Below are positions 38,464-46,650 of a stretch of DNA of 64,000 nt, in pieces. The notes beneath the pieces are model-generated. The model saw nothing but the letters and a program-made list of their open reading frames with translations. It had not been told where the DNA came from and did not search any database. A program made the translations under genes and the position numbers. Position 1 is the first letter of the stretch; every line of letters starts with the position of its first letter. The stretch comes from Streptomyces sp. NBC_00190 (GTDB lineage Bacteria > Actinomycetota > Actinomycetes > Streptomycetales > Streptomycetaceae): positions 7,812,001 to 7,876,000 of the forward strand of contig NZ_CP108131.1 of the NCBI RefSeq assembly GCF_036203305.1, read 5' to 3'.

Positions 38464-39915
38464 GAGGAGACTCCTTCGCTGTGCCCCATTGAATGCAACT
38501 ACAGGGTTGCACGTCGGTGCCCCGGGTGCAACCTCAGGGTTGCATCTGGGCCCCGTCGGGCGCCGGCGGCGGAGCAGCCACCCCGCGACGACGGCGGCGC
38601 CCGCGAGGGCGTACGCGACGGTGCCGGTGTCCGGGCCCAGTGAGCGCCCGGCGATGTACACGGCGGCGCCGGCCATCGCGACGCCGAACCACTCCCAGCG
38701 GCCGTCGAGGGCCACGAGGGCGATCAGCAGCAGCGCGTACCAGGAGTAGCCGGGAGTCATCAGGAGGAAGGCCGTTCCCGTCACCAACAGCGCAGCGCTC
38801 CAAGGGCGTTCGGGGTCGCCCCGGCGCCATACGTAGACGGTCACGGCGAGCATCACGGCGGCCACGGCGGGCAGCGCCCAGTCGTCCGGGAGCACCAGCC
38901 GCAGCAGTGCGTACCGGCCGTGGGCCCCGGCGTCCTCGTACCCCTCCTCTTCGGCGTACCCGCCCAGGTAGCCGAGGACGGAGGACCGGGACACCAGTAC
39001 GTACGGCAGGTACAGCAGGCCCACGGTCGCCGCGGCGGGCAGCAGCACGGCGGCCGCGCGCCGCCACGTGCGCACCCCGGCCAGTGCTCCCGGCAGCAGG
39101 ACGGCGGGCAGCAGCTTCGCCGCGACGGCGAAGCCGAAGAGCACCCCGCCCGCCACCCGACGGCGGCTGACCACCCCGAGGGCGGCGACCGACAGGAGCA
39201 CCGCGAGGGCGTCGACATGGGCGTTGTTGACGGCCTCCACGGCCACGGCCGGGCACCAGGCCCAGTACGCCGCGTGGCGCGGATCGCCCCGTCGGCGACG
39301 CAGGATCAGCAGCAGAACGCCCGTCACCCCGACGGACACGGCCACGCCGCCCACTTGGAGGGCCTTGTGCCGTACGCCGTCGGGGGAGAGGGCGTGGACG
39401 AGGAGGAAGTACCCCTCGGCGACCGGGGGATAGATGGTGTGCACCTGCGGGCGGTTGATGCGGGTGCACACTCCCGCCGTGACGGGCGCGAGGTCGGGCC
39501 GCCCCGTGCAGGCCGGTCCCTCGGGGAACAGCCAGGCGTCACGCAGCCCCGTGAGCGCAGGATCGGCGGGGGAGTGGTCGTACGGCGAGATCCCGGCGGC
39601 CTGGACCCGCCCGTCCCAGGCGTAACGGAACGAGTCGGTGCTCGTCCGGGGCGCGGCGGTCAGCCCGGTGAGGGCGACGGCGGCCGAACCCGCCAGCACC
39701 AGCGGGATGACGGCCCGGGCCGGAACCCTGCGCAGGCTCACCACGGCAACGGCGAACAGCGCCCACGATGACGCGTACCACCAGGTCAGACCTATGGGGT
39801 CGGCGAAGTAGCCGTCCTTGCGCACCGTCGGGACCAGCACGGCGGTCAGTGCCGTCAGCAGTACGGCCGTGGTGAGAGTGGCGCGGACCGGATGGGCGGG
39901 GCGAGGGTGGTTCAT
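38017..39915 (-). CDS. GT87-type polyprenol-sugar glycosyltransferase whose frame continues into the SRPBCC protein
   Basis: The first 457 or so residues are a GT-C membrane enzyme. There are about ten helices (TTAVLLTALTAVLVP, YASSWALFAVAVVSL and others), and the first-loop Asp region SFRYAWDGRVQAAGISPYDH is where GT-C enzymes bind the lipid-linked sugar. After the last helix and RRRRPTGPR a stop would be expected. Instead the frame runs on through CNPEVAPGAPTCNPVVAFNG, a stretch coded by the ArsR operators, into the SRPBCC protein. ATG 39915 overlaps the methyltransferase stop (ATGA). The full product would be 632 residues. Frame continuity was read codon by codon. Confidence 0.8.
   Translation of the reverse strand: MNHPRPAHPVRATLTTAVLLTALTAVLVPTVRKDGYFADPIGLTWWYASSWALFAVAVVSLRRVPARAVIPLVLAGSAAVALTGLTAAPRTSTDSFRYAWDGRVQAAGISPYDHSPADPALTGLRDAWLFPEGPACTGRPDLAPVTAGVCTRINRPQVHTIYPPVAEGYFLLVHALSPDGVRHKALQVGGVAVSVGVTGVLLLILRRRRGDPRHAAYWAWCPAVAVEAVNNAHVDALAVLLSVAALGVVSRRRVAGGVLFGFAVAAKLLPAVLLPGALAGVRTWRRAAAVLLPAAATVGLLYLPYVLVSRSSVLGYLGGYAEEEGYEDAGAHGRYALLRLVLPDDWALPAVAAVMLAVTVYVWRRGDPERPWSAALLVTGTAFLLMTPGYSWYALLLIALVALDGRWEWFGVAMAGAAVYIAGRSLGPDTGTVAYALAGAAVVAGWLLRRRRPTGPRCNPEVAPGAPTCNPVVAFNGAQRRSLLMSMDRIERETLIAASLDRVWSLVAEPGFWVADQGTLTGSTAREGESLVAKNAEYGNFPVRVEKVEPQTYLAYRWASAFPGEELREDNSTLVEFTLTPEGDKTRLRVVESGFAALAGPEALRDKAVKDNTGGWPQVLDALRTRAEQPSA
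38494..38511. promoter_or_regulatory. ArsR operator, proximal copy
   Basis: TGCAAC and GTTGCA arms form an 18-base palindrome with one mismatch. It lies 31 bases upstream of the SRPBCC ATG. The same 18-mer (16 of 18 identical) recurs 33 bases away, three helical turns, so a repressor could bind one face of the DNA twice. Confidence 0.75.
38527..38544. promoter_or_regulatory. ArsR operator, distal copy, within the open glycosyltransferase frame
   Basis: TGCAACC and GGTTGCA flank a 4-base centre in perfect symmetry. On the coding strand it gives residues CNPEVA of the extended glycosyltransferase frame. Binding by the ArsR protein coded downstream is inferred from position and repetition. Confidence 0.75.
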
Positions 39916-40598
39916 GCGGCCCAGATCTCCGCGCCGCGGGAGAACGGCGGGGAAGACCGACGGACCAGCTCCACGAAGGGCCGGCCCGCCGCGCTCCACC
40001 GGTGGGCCGGCCGCCAGCCGGTCCGCTCGGCGTACGCGCACAGGGCGTCGACCCCGACCCGGGCCCACTGGAACGGGGAGCCCAGTGCGCCGCGGCCGTC
40101 GGCGACGCGCACCTCGCACCGCTCGTCCACATCGGCGACGGCGCATTCGACGATGATCTTCCCGCCGGGGCTCGTCACCTCTCCCATCCGGCGCAGCAGC
40201 ACGACCGGATCACCGCCGATGCCGATGTTCCCGTCGATCAGCAGCACGCTGCCCCAGCGGCCTTCCCCGGGCAGGGGGTCGAAGACCGAGCGGCACAGCG
40301 CCGGTCCGCCCATCCGCTCGGTGCGGGCCACCGCCTCGGGGCTGAGGTCGATGCCCAGCGCCCGGCGCCCACGGGCCGCGAGGGCCGCCACCAGCCGGCC
40401 GGGGCCGCAGCCGACGTCGAGTACGGCGCCTCGGCAGCGCCGCAGCACGGACCAGTCGGCCTCGTCCGGAGCCTCGCACCAGCGCTCCACCTCCAGGGGA
40501 AGCAGCCAGCCGTCCCCACGCCGCAGGAACAGCGGCCCCTGGCCGGACCGGAGCGCGTCGTTGTAGGGATCCGCCCGCCAGGCGGTCGGCGCGGTCAC
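39912..40598 (-). CDS. Class I SAM-dependent methyltransferase
   Basis: A 228-residue protein with SAM motif I in AVLDVGCGPGRLVAALAARG and the acidic loop LGIDLSPEAV. VLLIDGNIGIGGDPVVLLRR and GEVTSPGGKIIVECAV complete the fold. It sits between a TIGR04282 transferase and the GT87 enzyme with 4-base overlaps on both sides (GTGA before and ATGA after), so it acts in the same pathway. A methylated sugar, lipid or capping step on a surface glycan is the likely role, inferred from context. Confidence 0.9.
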   Translation of the reverse strand: MTAPTAWRADPYNDALRSGQGPLFLRRGDGWLLPLEVERWCEAPDEADWSVLRRCRGAVLDVGCGPGRLVAALAARGRRALGIDLSPEAVARTERMGGPALCRSVFDPLPGEGRWGSVLLIDGNIGIGGDPVVLLRRMGEVTSPGGKIIVECAVADVDERCEVRVADGRGALGSPFQWARVGVDALCAYAERTGWRPAHRWSAAGRPFVELVRRSSPPFSRGAEIWAA

Positions 40599-41266
40599 GA
40601 ACGCACCTCGATGGTGGAAGCAAGCTCGGCGTGGAGCGTCGCGAACCGTCCGGCCGGCGCCTCGGCGGCCACCCGCAGCGCGTCCTCGGCGGTGTCCACA
40701 TCGCACAGCTCCGGCAAGTGCCCGATCCGCAGCCCGGCCGCGCGCAGCCGCTCGTACTGCGCGGAACCCGTGTACGGCTGGGACATCGGCACCCCGCGCA
40801 GCAGGGCCGGGTCGGGCTCGGCCAGGCCGAGCGCCCAGAAGCCGCCGTCGGTGGCGGGGCCGAACCAGGCGTCGTACGCGTCCCAGGCGAGGGCGGGCGC
40901 GAGGAGGGCGGGGGACACCTGGGGCGTGTCCATGCCGAGGAGGAGTGCCGGGCCCGTACACGAGGCGAAGGCGGCGGCGAGCCGCTCGTCCAGGCCGCCC
41001 GCGCACTGCGGCAGTACCTCGAAGCCCGGCGGGAGCCACGGGCCGGGCCGCCCGTCCAGTACGAGTACGCGCCGCGCGGCGGGTACCGCGGCCACGGCGG
41101 ACAGGGTGTCGGCCAGGGCGGCCGCCGCCAGCGCTGCCGCCTGGCGCGGTGTGAACGGCGGGGTCAACCGGGTCTTGACCCGGCCCGGAACGGGCTCCTT
41201 GGCGATGACGAGCAAGGTGGTCGAGGGCGCGGTCGTGGATGTGGATGTGGTCGTGGGAGGGGTCAC
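40595..41266 (-). CDS. TIGR04282 / DUF2064 family glycosyltransferase-like protein
   Basis: A 223-residue nucleotide-diphospho-sugar transferase-fold protein. LLVIAKEPVPGRVKTRLTPP is the family hallmark at the N-terminus, and LLLGMDTPQVSPALLAPALA and GPATDGGFWALGL carry the acidic metal site. The family occurs beside GT2 enzymes and methyltransferases in many bacteria, but its reaction is not firmly known. It has GTGA overlaps with both neighbours, so it is the second gene of a tight operon. Confidence 0.9.
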   Translation of the reverse strand: MTPPTTTSTSTTAPSTTLLVIAKEPVPGRVKTRLTPPFTPRQAAALAAAALADTLSAVAAVPAARRVLVLDGRPGPWLPPGFEVLPQCAGGLDERLAAAFASCTGPALLLGMDTPQVSPALLAPALAWDAYDAWFGPATDGGFWALGLAEPDPALLRGVPMSQPYTGSAQYERLRAAGLRIGHLPELCDVDTAEDALRVAAEAPAGRFATLHAELASTIEVRS

Positions 41267-41955
41267 CGGACACCGTCCGCGGCCGGCTTGCGAGGGGCTT
41301 CCGCCAGTACGCGCCGCATGTCGTGCACGGCCTGCCAGGTGCCCCGCCAGGTGCCGGTCACCTTGGACTTCCCGGACCGGGGGAGGTACGGGACGTCCAC
41401 TTCGCGCACCCGCCAGCCCGCGTCGGCGGCCCGGACGACCATCTGGAGCGGATATCCGCTGCGCCGGTCGGTCAGGTCGAGCCCGAGCAGGGCCTCGCGG
41501 CGGGCGGCCCGCATCGGCCCGAGGTCCCGCAGGCGCAGTCCGGTGCGCCGGCGCAGCATGTGGGACAGGGCGAGGTTTCCGGCCCGGGCGTGCGCGGGCC
41601 AGGCGCCCCGCCCCTGGGGGCGGCGCCGCCCGAGGACCAGATCCGCCTCACCGTCCGACACCGCCCGGACGAAACCGGCGAGGAGGCCGGGGTCGAGCGA
41701 GGCGTCGCAGTCGCAGAAGCAGACCACGTCGGCCTCGGCGGCCAGCAGCCCGGCGTGGCAGGCGGCGCCGAAGCCGCGGCGGGTCTCCTCGACCACGGTC
41801 GCGCCGAGCTCGCGGGCGAGGGCGGCGGAGCCGTCGGTGGATCCGTTGTCCACGACGAGCGGCCGCCAGCCGGACGGGATGCGGGCGAGGACCCAGGGCA
41901 GGGCCTCGGCCTCGTTCAGACAGGGGAGTACAACATCTACGGTCACGTGACTCAC
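41263..41955 (-). CDS. GT2 family glycosyltransferase (polyprenol-phosphate sugar synthase type)
   Basis: A 230-residue GT-A enzyme. VDVVLPCLNEAEALPWVL, VVDNGSTDGSAALARELG, the metal-binding FCDCDASLDPG, and GRRRPQGRG/RDLGPMRAARREALLGLD belong to the DPM1/polyprenol-phosphate glycosyltransferase group. It would load a sugar from a nucleotide donor on a polyprenol carrier. It leads the operon with the TIGR04282 protein, methyltransferase and GT87, the last of which would use such a carrier-linked sugar. Start GTG 41955 is taken; GTG 41946 is also possible. It is divergent from the response regulator gene. Confidence 0.92.
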   Translation of the reverse strand: MSHVTVDVVLPCLNEAEALPWVLARIPSGWRPLVVDNGSTDGSAALARELGATVVEETRRGFGAACHAGLLAAEADVVCFCDCDASLDPGLLAGFVRAVSDGEADLVLGRRRPQGRGAWPAHARAGNLALSHMLRRRTGLRLRDLGPMRAARREALLGLDLTDRRSGYPLQMVVRAADAGWRVREVDVPYLPRSGKSKVTGTWRGTWQAVHDMRRVLAEAPRKPAADGVR

Positions 41956-42068
41956 CGTAGGAATCCGCGCGGCACAAAAGGGCTTTCCACTCCTTACGAA
42001 ACGCGGACGTCACCCTCACCGGCCCTCTGGCTCCGCTGCCGGCGCCGGGCTGATGCGACCCTGGACCC

Positions 42069-42797
42069 ATGAGCCATACCGAACCGTGCCCCCATGTCCT
42101 GGTGGTCGAAGACGACCCGACGGTCGCGGAAGTCGTCTCCGGCTACCTCGCACGGGCCGGCTGCACCGTCGAGCACGCACCCGACGGCCCCGACGCCCTG
42201 CGCCGTGCCGCCGCCCGGTGGCCGGACCTGGTGCTCCTCGACCTGATGCTGCCCGGTCTCGACGGCCTGGAGGTGTGCCGGCGGCTGCGGGCGACAGCTC
42301 CGGTTCCCGTGATCATGCTGACGGCGCTCGGCGACGAGGACGACCGGATCGCGGGCCTGGAGCTCGGGGCCGACGACTACGTCACCAAACCCTTCAGCCC
42401 GAGGGAACTCGTCCTGCGGGTCGAATCCGTCCTGCGCCGCAGCCTCGGCAGCCGGCGGCAGGACCCCGCCCCGTCCCGGCAGGTCCTCCGGGCGGGCGAC
42501 GTGGTGCTCGACCCCGCGACCCGGCGCGCGGCCAAGCAGGGGCGCGAACTGGCTTTGACGCTCAGGGAGTTCGACCTCCTCGCCCACTTCCTGTCGCACC
42601 CTGGACGGGCACACGGACGCGAGGAACTGATGCGCGAGGTGTGGGGCTGGGACTTCGGCGACCTGTCCACGGTCACCGTTCACGTGCGCCGACTCCGGGC
42701 GAAGATCGAGGACGACCCCGCCCAGCCCCGGCTGATCCAGACCGTATGGGGCGTCGGATACCGCTTCGAGACCGGGGAAAAGGAGACCGTGTCGTGA
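42069..42797 (+). CDS. OmpR-family response regulator
   Basis: A 242-residue two-domain regulator. The receiver is at 1-125: acidic pocket VVEDDPTVAE, phospho-acceptor D58 in LVLLDLMLPGLDG, and K in ADDYVTKPFSPREL. The winged helix is at 145-235, with RELALTLREFDLLAHFLSHP and VTVHVRRLRAKIEDDPAQPR. It overlaps the histidine kinase gene by 4 bases. The divergent GT2 operon and the convergent epimerase gene beyond the kinase are likely targets or pathway partners. Confidence 0.96.
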   Translation: MSHTEPCPHVLVVEDDPTVAEVVSGYLARAGCTVEHAPDGPDALRRAAARWPDLVLLDLMLPGLDGLEVCRRLRATAPVPVIMLTALGDEDDRIAGLELGADDYVTKPFSPRELVLRVESVLRRSLGSRRQDPAPSRQVLRAGDVVLDPATRRAAKQGRELALTLREFDLLAHFLSHPGRAHGREELMREVWGWDFGDLSTVTVHVRRLRAKIEDDPAQPRLIQTVWGVGYRFETGEKETVS

Positions 42798-43909
42798 AGG
42801 ACGTCCTGCTCATCGCCCTCTTCGCGCTCGGCGGCGCGGGCGGCGCGGGGCTCGTCGGTGCGCTCGCCCTGCGCCTGGTCCGCCACCGTTCGGTCGCGGT
42901 GTCCCTCTTCGTGGTCGCCGCGGTCACGGTCACCGCGATGCTGGCCGGCACGCTGGCCGTCGCCGAGGCGATGTTCCTGTCCCGGCACGACCTGTGGGTG
43001 GTCACCGTGGTCGTGGCCGTGGCTGCCGTCGTCGCACTGGCCACCGCCATGCTGCTCGGCCGCTGGGTCGTCGCCCGCAGCCGCGAACTGGCCGTCGCCG
43101 CCCGCGACTTCGGTGACGGTGGCCGGTTCGCGGCCCCCCGGACCGGAGCCACCGCCGAACTGGCCGCGCTCTCCCGGGAACTGGCCGCGACCAGCGCCAA
43201 GCTCGACGCGTCCCGGAAGCGGGAGCAGGCCCTGGAGGCCTCACGGCGCGAGCTCGTCGCCTGGATCTCGCACGACCTCCGGACCCCGCTCGCCGGACTG
43301 CGGGCGATGGCCGAGGCCCTGGAGGACGGCGTGGCCGCCGACCCCGCCCGCTACCACCGGCAGATCCGCACGGAGGTCGACCGGCTCAACTCCATGGTCA
43401 CCGACCTCTTCGAACTCTCCCGCATCCACGCCGGAGCGCTCAGCCTCAACCCCAGCCGGATCTCGCTCTACGACCTCGTGGACGACGCCCTCTCCGGGGC
43501 CGATCCGCTCGCCCGGGAACACGGCGTGCGGCTGGTGGGGGAAGGGGTGGCCGCCGTACCGGTTGACGTCGACGGCAAGGAGATGGCCCGGGTCATCGCC
43601 AACCTCCTGGTCAACGCAATCCGCCACACGCCGGCCGACGGCACCGTCGCCGTCACGGCGGAGGGCCGGGCGGACGGGGTCGTCCTGTCCGTGACCGACG
43701 GCTGCGGCGGCATTCCGGAGGAGGATCTCGCGCGGGTCTTCGACACCGGCTGGCGCGGCAGCGAGGCCCGTACACCGCCCGCCGGGGCGGGACTGGGTCT
43801 GGCGATCGTCCGCGGCATCGTCGAGGCGCACGCCGGCCGGACCCACGTACGCAACGTCCCGGGCGGCTGCCGCTTCGAGGTCACCCTCCCGGTGGCGGCA
43901 CCCGCCTGA
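42794..43909 (+). CDS. Sensor histidine kinase
   Basis: A 371-residue membrane kinase. Three hydrophobic segments lie at about 3-26, 34-56 and 69-88, with almost no extracellular loop, so it probably senses within the membrane. A HAMP-like linker (LLGRWVVARSRELAVAARDF) is followed by the H-box LVAWISHDLRTPLAG with H160, the N-box VIANLLVNAIRHTP, and the G-boxes DGCGGIPEED and GAGLGLAIVRGIVEAH. GTG 42794 overlaps the regulator's stop (GTGA). A strong hairpin terminator follows 13 bases after the stop. Confidence 0.95.
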   Translation: MKDVLLIALFALGGAGGAGLVGALALRLVRHRSVAVSLFVVAAVTVTAMLAGTLAVAEAMFLSRHDLWVVTVVVAVAAVVALATAMLLGRWVVARSRELAVAARDFGDGGRFAAPRTGATAELAALSRELAATSAKLDASRKREQALEASRRELVAWISHDLRTPLAGLRAMAEALEDGVAADPARYHRQIRTEVDRLNSMVTDLFELSRIHAGALSLNPSRISLYDLVDDALSGADPLAREHGVRLVGEGVAAVPVDVDGKEMARVIANLLVNAIRHTPADGTVAVTAEGRADGVVLSVTDGCGGIPEEDLARVFDTGWRGSEARTPPAGAGLGLAIVRGIVEAHAGRTHVRNVPGGCRFEVTLPVAAPA

Positions 43910-43921
43910 GCTGTTCCGCCC

Positions 43922-43950
43922 GACCGGCTCCGACGCCGCCGGAGCCGGTC
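43922..43950. terminator. Hairpin terminator between the histidine kinase and the convergent epimerase
   Basis: GACCGGCTCCG pairs perfectly with CGGAGCCGGTC around a 7-base loop, 13 bases after the kinase stop codon. Confidence 0.8.
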
Positions 43951-43966
43951 ACGAGGCTCGCCTCCG

Positions 43967-44006
43967 GGGCGAAGGGCGAAGGGCGAGGGGCGAGCGGCGA
44001 GGGGCG
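43967..44006. repeat. About 5.7 tandem copies of a 7-bp GGGCGAA/G unit
   Basis: GGGCGAA is repeated twice, then GGGCGAG twice, then CGGCGAG and a partial GGGCG. The run ends at the last base before the epimerase stop codon on the other strand. It is a likely site of slippage and has no coding role. Confidence 0.8.
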
Positions 44007-45071
44007 TCAGCGGACGGCGCCCGCCGAGGCGCGCTGCCCGGCCAGAGCGAACTCGGTCATCCCCTCCGCGAAGCCGACCGCCGGGCGCCACCCCAGCTCA
44101 CGGCGCAGCCGGCCGGAGTCTGCCGTGATGTGCCGGACGTCGCCGAGGCGGAACTCGCCCGTGACGACGGGAGCGGGCCCCCCGTGCGCCGAGGCCAGCG
44201 CCGCTGCCATCTCCCCGACCGTGTGCGGTTCCCCGCTTCCCGTGTTGTACGCGGTCAGGGTGCCCGCGGGCCCTGCACCGGCGGCCTCCAAGGCCACCAC
44301 GTTCGCCGCGGCCACGTCCCCGACATGGACGAAGTCCCGCCGCTGCGCGCCGTCCTCGAAGACCTGCGGAGCCTCGCCCCGGGCCAGCGAGGAGCGGAAG
44401 AACGACGCGACCCCGGCGTACGGGGTGTCGCGCGGCATGCCCGGCCCGTACACGTTGTGGTACCGCAGGGCCACCGCCCGGCCGTCCACGCACCGGGCCC
44501 AGGCCGCGGCCAGGTGCTCCTGCGCGAGCTTCGTCGTGGCGTACACGTTGCGCGGATCCGCCGGCGCGTCCTCGCCGACCAGGCCCGGTGCGAGCTCGGC
44601 TCCGCAGCTGGGGCAGCGGGGTTCGAACCGGCCGGCCGTCAGATCCGCCGCTTGCCTGGGCCCGGGCCGCACCACCCCGTGGCGCGGGCACTCGTACCGG
44701 CCCTCCCCGTACACCACCATCGACCCGGCCAGGACGAGCTGGTGGACTCCGGCCGCGGCCATCTCCGCCAGCAGCACCGCCGTCCCGAGGTCGTTGGCGC
44801 CGACGTAGGCCGGGGCGTCCGCGAAGTCCTTGCCGAGCCCGACCATGGCCGCCTGGTGGCACACGGCGTCCACCCCGCGCAGCGCGGCCCGCACGGCGTC
44901 CGCGTCCCGTACGTCCGCCCGGAGGAACTCGGCGTCCGGCAGGGGCGGTTTCTCGGGATGGGCGGCGGGCAGCAGGGCATCGAGGACGAGGGGGTCGTGC
45001 CCCCGGCCCTTCAGGGCGGTGACGATGTGGGAGCCGATGAACCCGGCTCCTCCTGTGACGAGTACGCGCAT
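44007..45071 (-). CDS. NAD-dependent sugar-nucleotide epimerase/dehydratase with a zinc-ribbon-like insert
   Basis: A 354-residue extended SDR enzyme. The NAD loop GGAGFIGSH is at 7-15. Active-site S117 lies in LAGSMVVYGEG, and Y177 and K181 in NVYATTKLAQEH. Between them lies an unusual insert: C128 and H131 (CPRH), then C153 and C156 (CPSC), with spacing suited to bind one zinc ion. It acts on a nucleotide sugar, probably a deoxyhexose. With the GT2, methyltransferase and GT87 genes and the two-component system beside it, it probably supplies a sugar for a surface glycan. This context is inferred. Confidence 0.92.
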   Translation of the reverse strand: MRVLVTGGAGFIGSHIVTALKGRGHDPLVLDALLPAAHPEKPPLPDAEFLRADVRDADAVRAALRGVDAVCHQAAMVGLGKDFADAPAYVGANDLGTAVLLAEMAAAGVHQLVLAGSMVVYGEGRYECPRHGVVRPGPRQAADLTAGRFEPRCPSCGAELAPGLVGEDAPADPRNVYATTKLAQEHLAAAWARCVDGRAVALRYHNVYGPGMPRDTPYAGVASFFRSSLARGEAPQVFEDGAQRRDFVHVGDVAAANVVALEAAGAGPAGTLTAYNTGSGEPHTVGEMAAALASAHGGPAPVVTGEFRLGDVRHITADSGRLRRELGWRPAVGFAEGMTEFALAGQRASAGAVR

Positions 45072-45154
45072 GCCGCGGACGTTACGCAGTCCGCGTCGAC
45101 CGAGGGGTCTCCCACGCGGCCCGTAAGACTTCCGTCATGCGGTCGCGCCGGAGG

Positions 45155-45487
45155 TCACTTGGTCGGGAGCGTGCGGGCGAATTCCGTCGCCGCCGTGATC
45201 CAGTGGCGCAGGACCTCGTCCTCTGCCAGAGCCGGTCCGCCGACCGTCACCCAGCCCCGCATCGGACGGCCGGTGAAATCCATGGGGCGGGCCTCCGGCC
45301 GGGCGAGGGCCTGGGCGGTGCGGTCCGGACCCACGCGGGCGATGAGCTCGTCACCGACCACCCCCACCGTCATGTTTCCGTGCAGCAGGAAGGCGAGGCC
45401 GCCGAACATCCGCTTCTCGGTGAGTGCCGCAGGCCCCTCGCCCAGCTGTTCCCGGATCCGCTGGGCGAGTCCCTCGTCGAACGTCAT
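45155..45487 (-). CDS. TfoX/Sxy N-terminal domain protein
   Basis: A 110-residue protein with only the TfoX N-terminal domain. FDEGLAQRIREQLGEGPAAL, EKRMFGGLAFLLHGNMTVGV, GDELIARVGPD and FTGRPMRGWVTV form the full family pattern. In gamma-proteobacteria TfoX aids competence control. These stand-alone actinobacterial forms have no known role. The ATG at 45487 is well placed. It stands alone, on the same strand as the DM13 and VOC genes. Confidence 0.9.
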   Translation of the reverse strand: MTFDEGLAQRIREQLGEGPAALTEKRMFGGLAFLLHGNMTVGVVGDELIARVGPDRTAQALARPEARPMDFTGRPMRGWVTVGGPALAEDEVLRHWITAATEFARTLPTK

Positions 45488-45553
45488 GGACCCACTCTTC
45501 TACGCCGCGCGGTCGCACGCGCGCCGCAGGCCCTCGTCCGTGTGCGGCCGGCT

Positions 45554-46102
45554 TCAGGCCGAGGTCAGAGCCGCCGCGCCGAAGGAGACGTCGAAGCGGT
45601 CGCACCAGATGGTGACGCTGGTGTAGTCGGCCAGGTTCACATCGGCCGGGATCTCGTAGTTCTGGTCGCCCTTGTTGCCCTTGAGCTTGCCCAGGCTCAC
45701 GTACTTGCCGTCGTCGAACACCCGCCAGCCGGCCGTGCCCTCCTTCACCGGCGCATCGGTCAGCCATACCCGTAGGTCGGGACCATTGCTGGTGTCGAGG
45801 TTCTCCAGGCGCAGAGTGCGGGAGCCGTCGGGCAGCCGGATCAGTTTCACCGTCCCGGTGGTGGCGTGCTCGTGGCTGATCAGGGTGCCCTCGGCGATGA
45901 CCTGCGGGCCGGACGGTGCCGGTCCGGAGGATCGCGGCGCCGCGGTGGCGGTGGCGGTCGGCAAGGTCTCCTTGACCGTCTGGTCCTGCCACAGCTTCCA
46001 CGGCTGGAACCAGTAGAGCCCGGCGCCGAGCACCACCACCGCGATCAGTGCCCCGGCCCGTATCCGTCCCCGCCGCTTCGCCTGTGTCGCTGTCACCGTC
46101 AT
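45554..46102 (-). CDS. Membrane-anchored DM13 domain protein
   Basis: A 182-residue protein with one N-terminal transmembrane anchor at about 14-32 (AGALIAVVVLGAGLYWFQPW), a Thr/Ala/Pro linker, and a C-terminal DM13 domain at about 65-180. GTLISHEHATTGTVKLIRLP, LRLENLDTSNGPDLRVWLTD, VSLGKLKGNKGDQNYEIPAD and VTIWCDRFDVSFGAA carry the near-invariant Cys-containing motif. DM13 domains are proposed to act in extracellular electron transfer or redox chemistry. ATG 46102 has GAGGAAGAGG upstream, and an ATG 39 bases farther up is possible. Confidence 0.88.
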   Translation of the reverse strand: MTVTATQAKRRGRIRAGALIAVVVLGAGLYWFQPWKLWQDQTVKETLPTATATAAPRSSGPAPSGPQVIAEGTLISHEHATTGTVKLIRLPDGSRTLRLENLDTSNGPDLRVWLTDAPVKEGTAGWRVFDDGKYVSLGKLKGNKGDQNYEIPADVNLADYTSVTIWCDRFDVSFGAAALTSA

Positions 46103-46218
46103 AGCCTCTTCCTCGCCGGTCTGTCCGTATACCACCTGCATTCAATGCGGCGAGGGATCCGGGCACCATATCCGCCCTGGTGACGAAGTTCTTACGGCTG
46201 CGGTCCGGACCGCAGCCG

Positions 46219-46650
46219 TCAGCGTTCCGACAGCTCCGACGGGGCCTCCTGGACCACCCAGCCGTTGCCGTCCGGGTCCTGGAAGGACATGAACGAGTTC
46301 CAGGTCCCGCCCTTGCCGTCCATCCAGCCCGACGCGCCGACGTGGCGGACCGGGGAGACGTCCACGCCCCGCTCGACCAGCTCCGCGCGTGCCGCCTCGA
46401 TGTCCGTGACACAGAGTTGAAGGCCTTGCAGCGCGCCCGGCGCCATCGCTTTCGTACCGGGCGCCGGGGGCAACCCGCGTTCCATCGCGATCGAACACCG
46501 CGAGCCGGGCGGAGTCATCTGGATGACGCGCACACCGGGGGAGACCTCGGCGTCGACGTCCACCGTGAAGCCGAGCCAGCCGGCATAGAACTCCTTCGCC
46601 CGGTCCAGGTCGGTGACGGGGACCAGCACGACTTCGAGCGTCCACTTCAT
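46219..46650 (-). CDS. VOC family protein
   Basis: A 143-residue VOC protein. LEVVLVPVTDLDRAKEFYAG is the first module and MSFQDPDGNGWVVQEAP the last, with QLCVTDIEAARAELVERGVD between. It resembles the many streptomycete single-chain glyoxalase-fold proteins of unknown substrate. The ATG at 46650 follows GAGGAGGCTTTCC on the transcript. Nothing near it fixes the function. Confidence 0.88.
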   Translation of the reverse strand: MKWTLEVVLVPVTDLDRAKEFYAGWLGFTVDVDAEVSPGVRVIQMTPPGSRCSIAMERGLPPAPGTKAMAPGALQGLQLCVTDIEAARAELVERGVDVSPVRHVGASGWMDGKGGTWNSFMSFQDPDGNGWVVQEAPSELSER

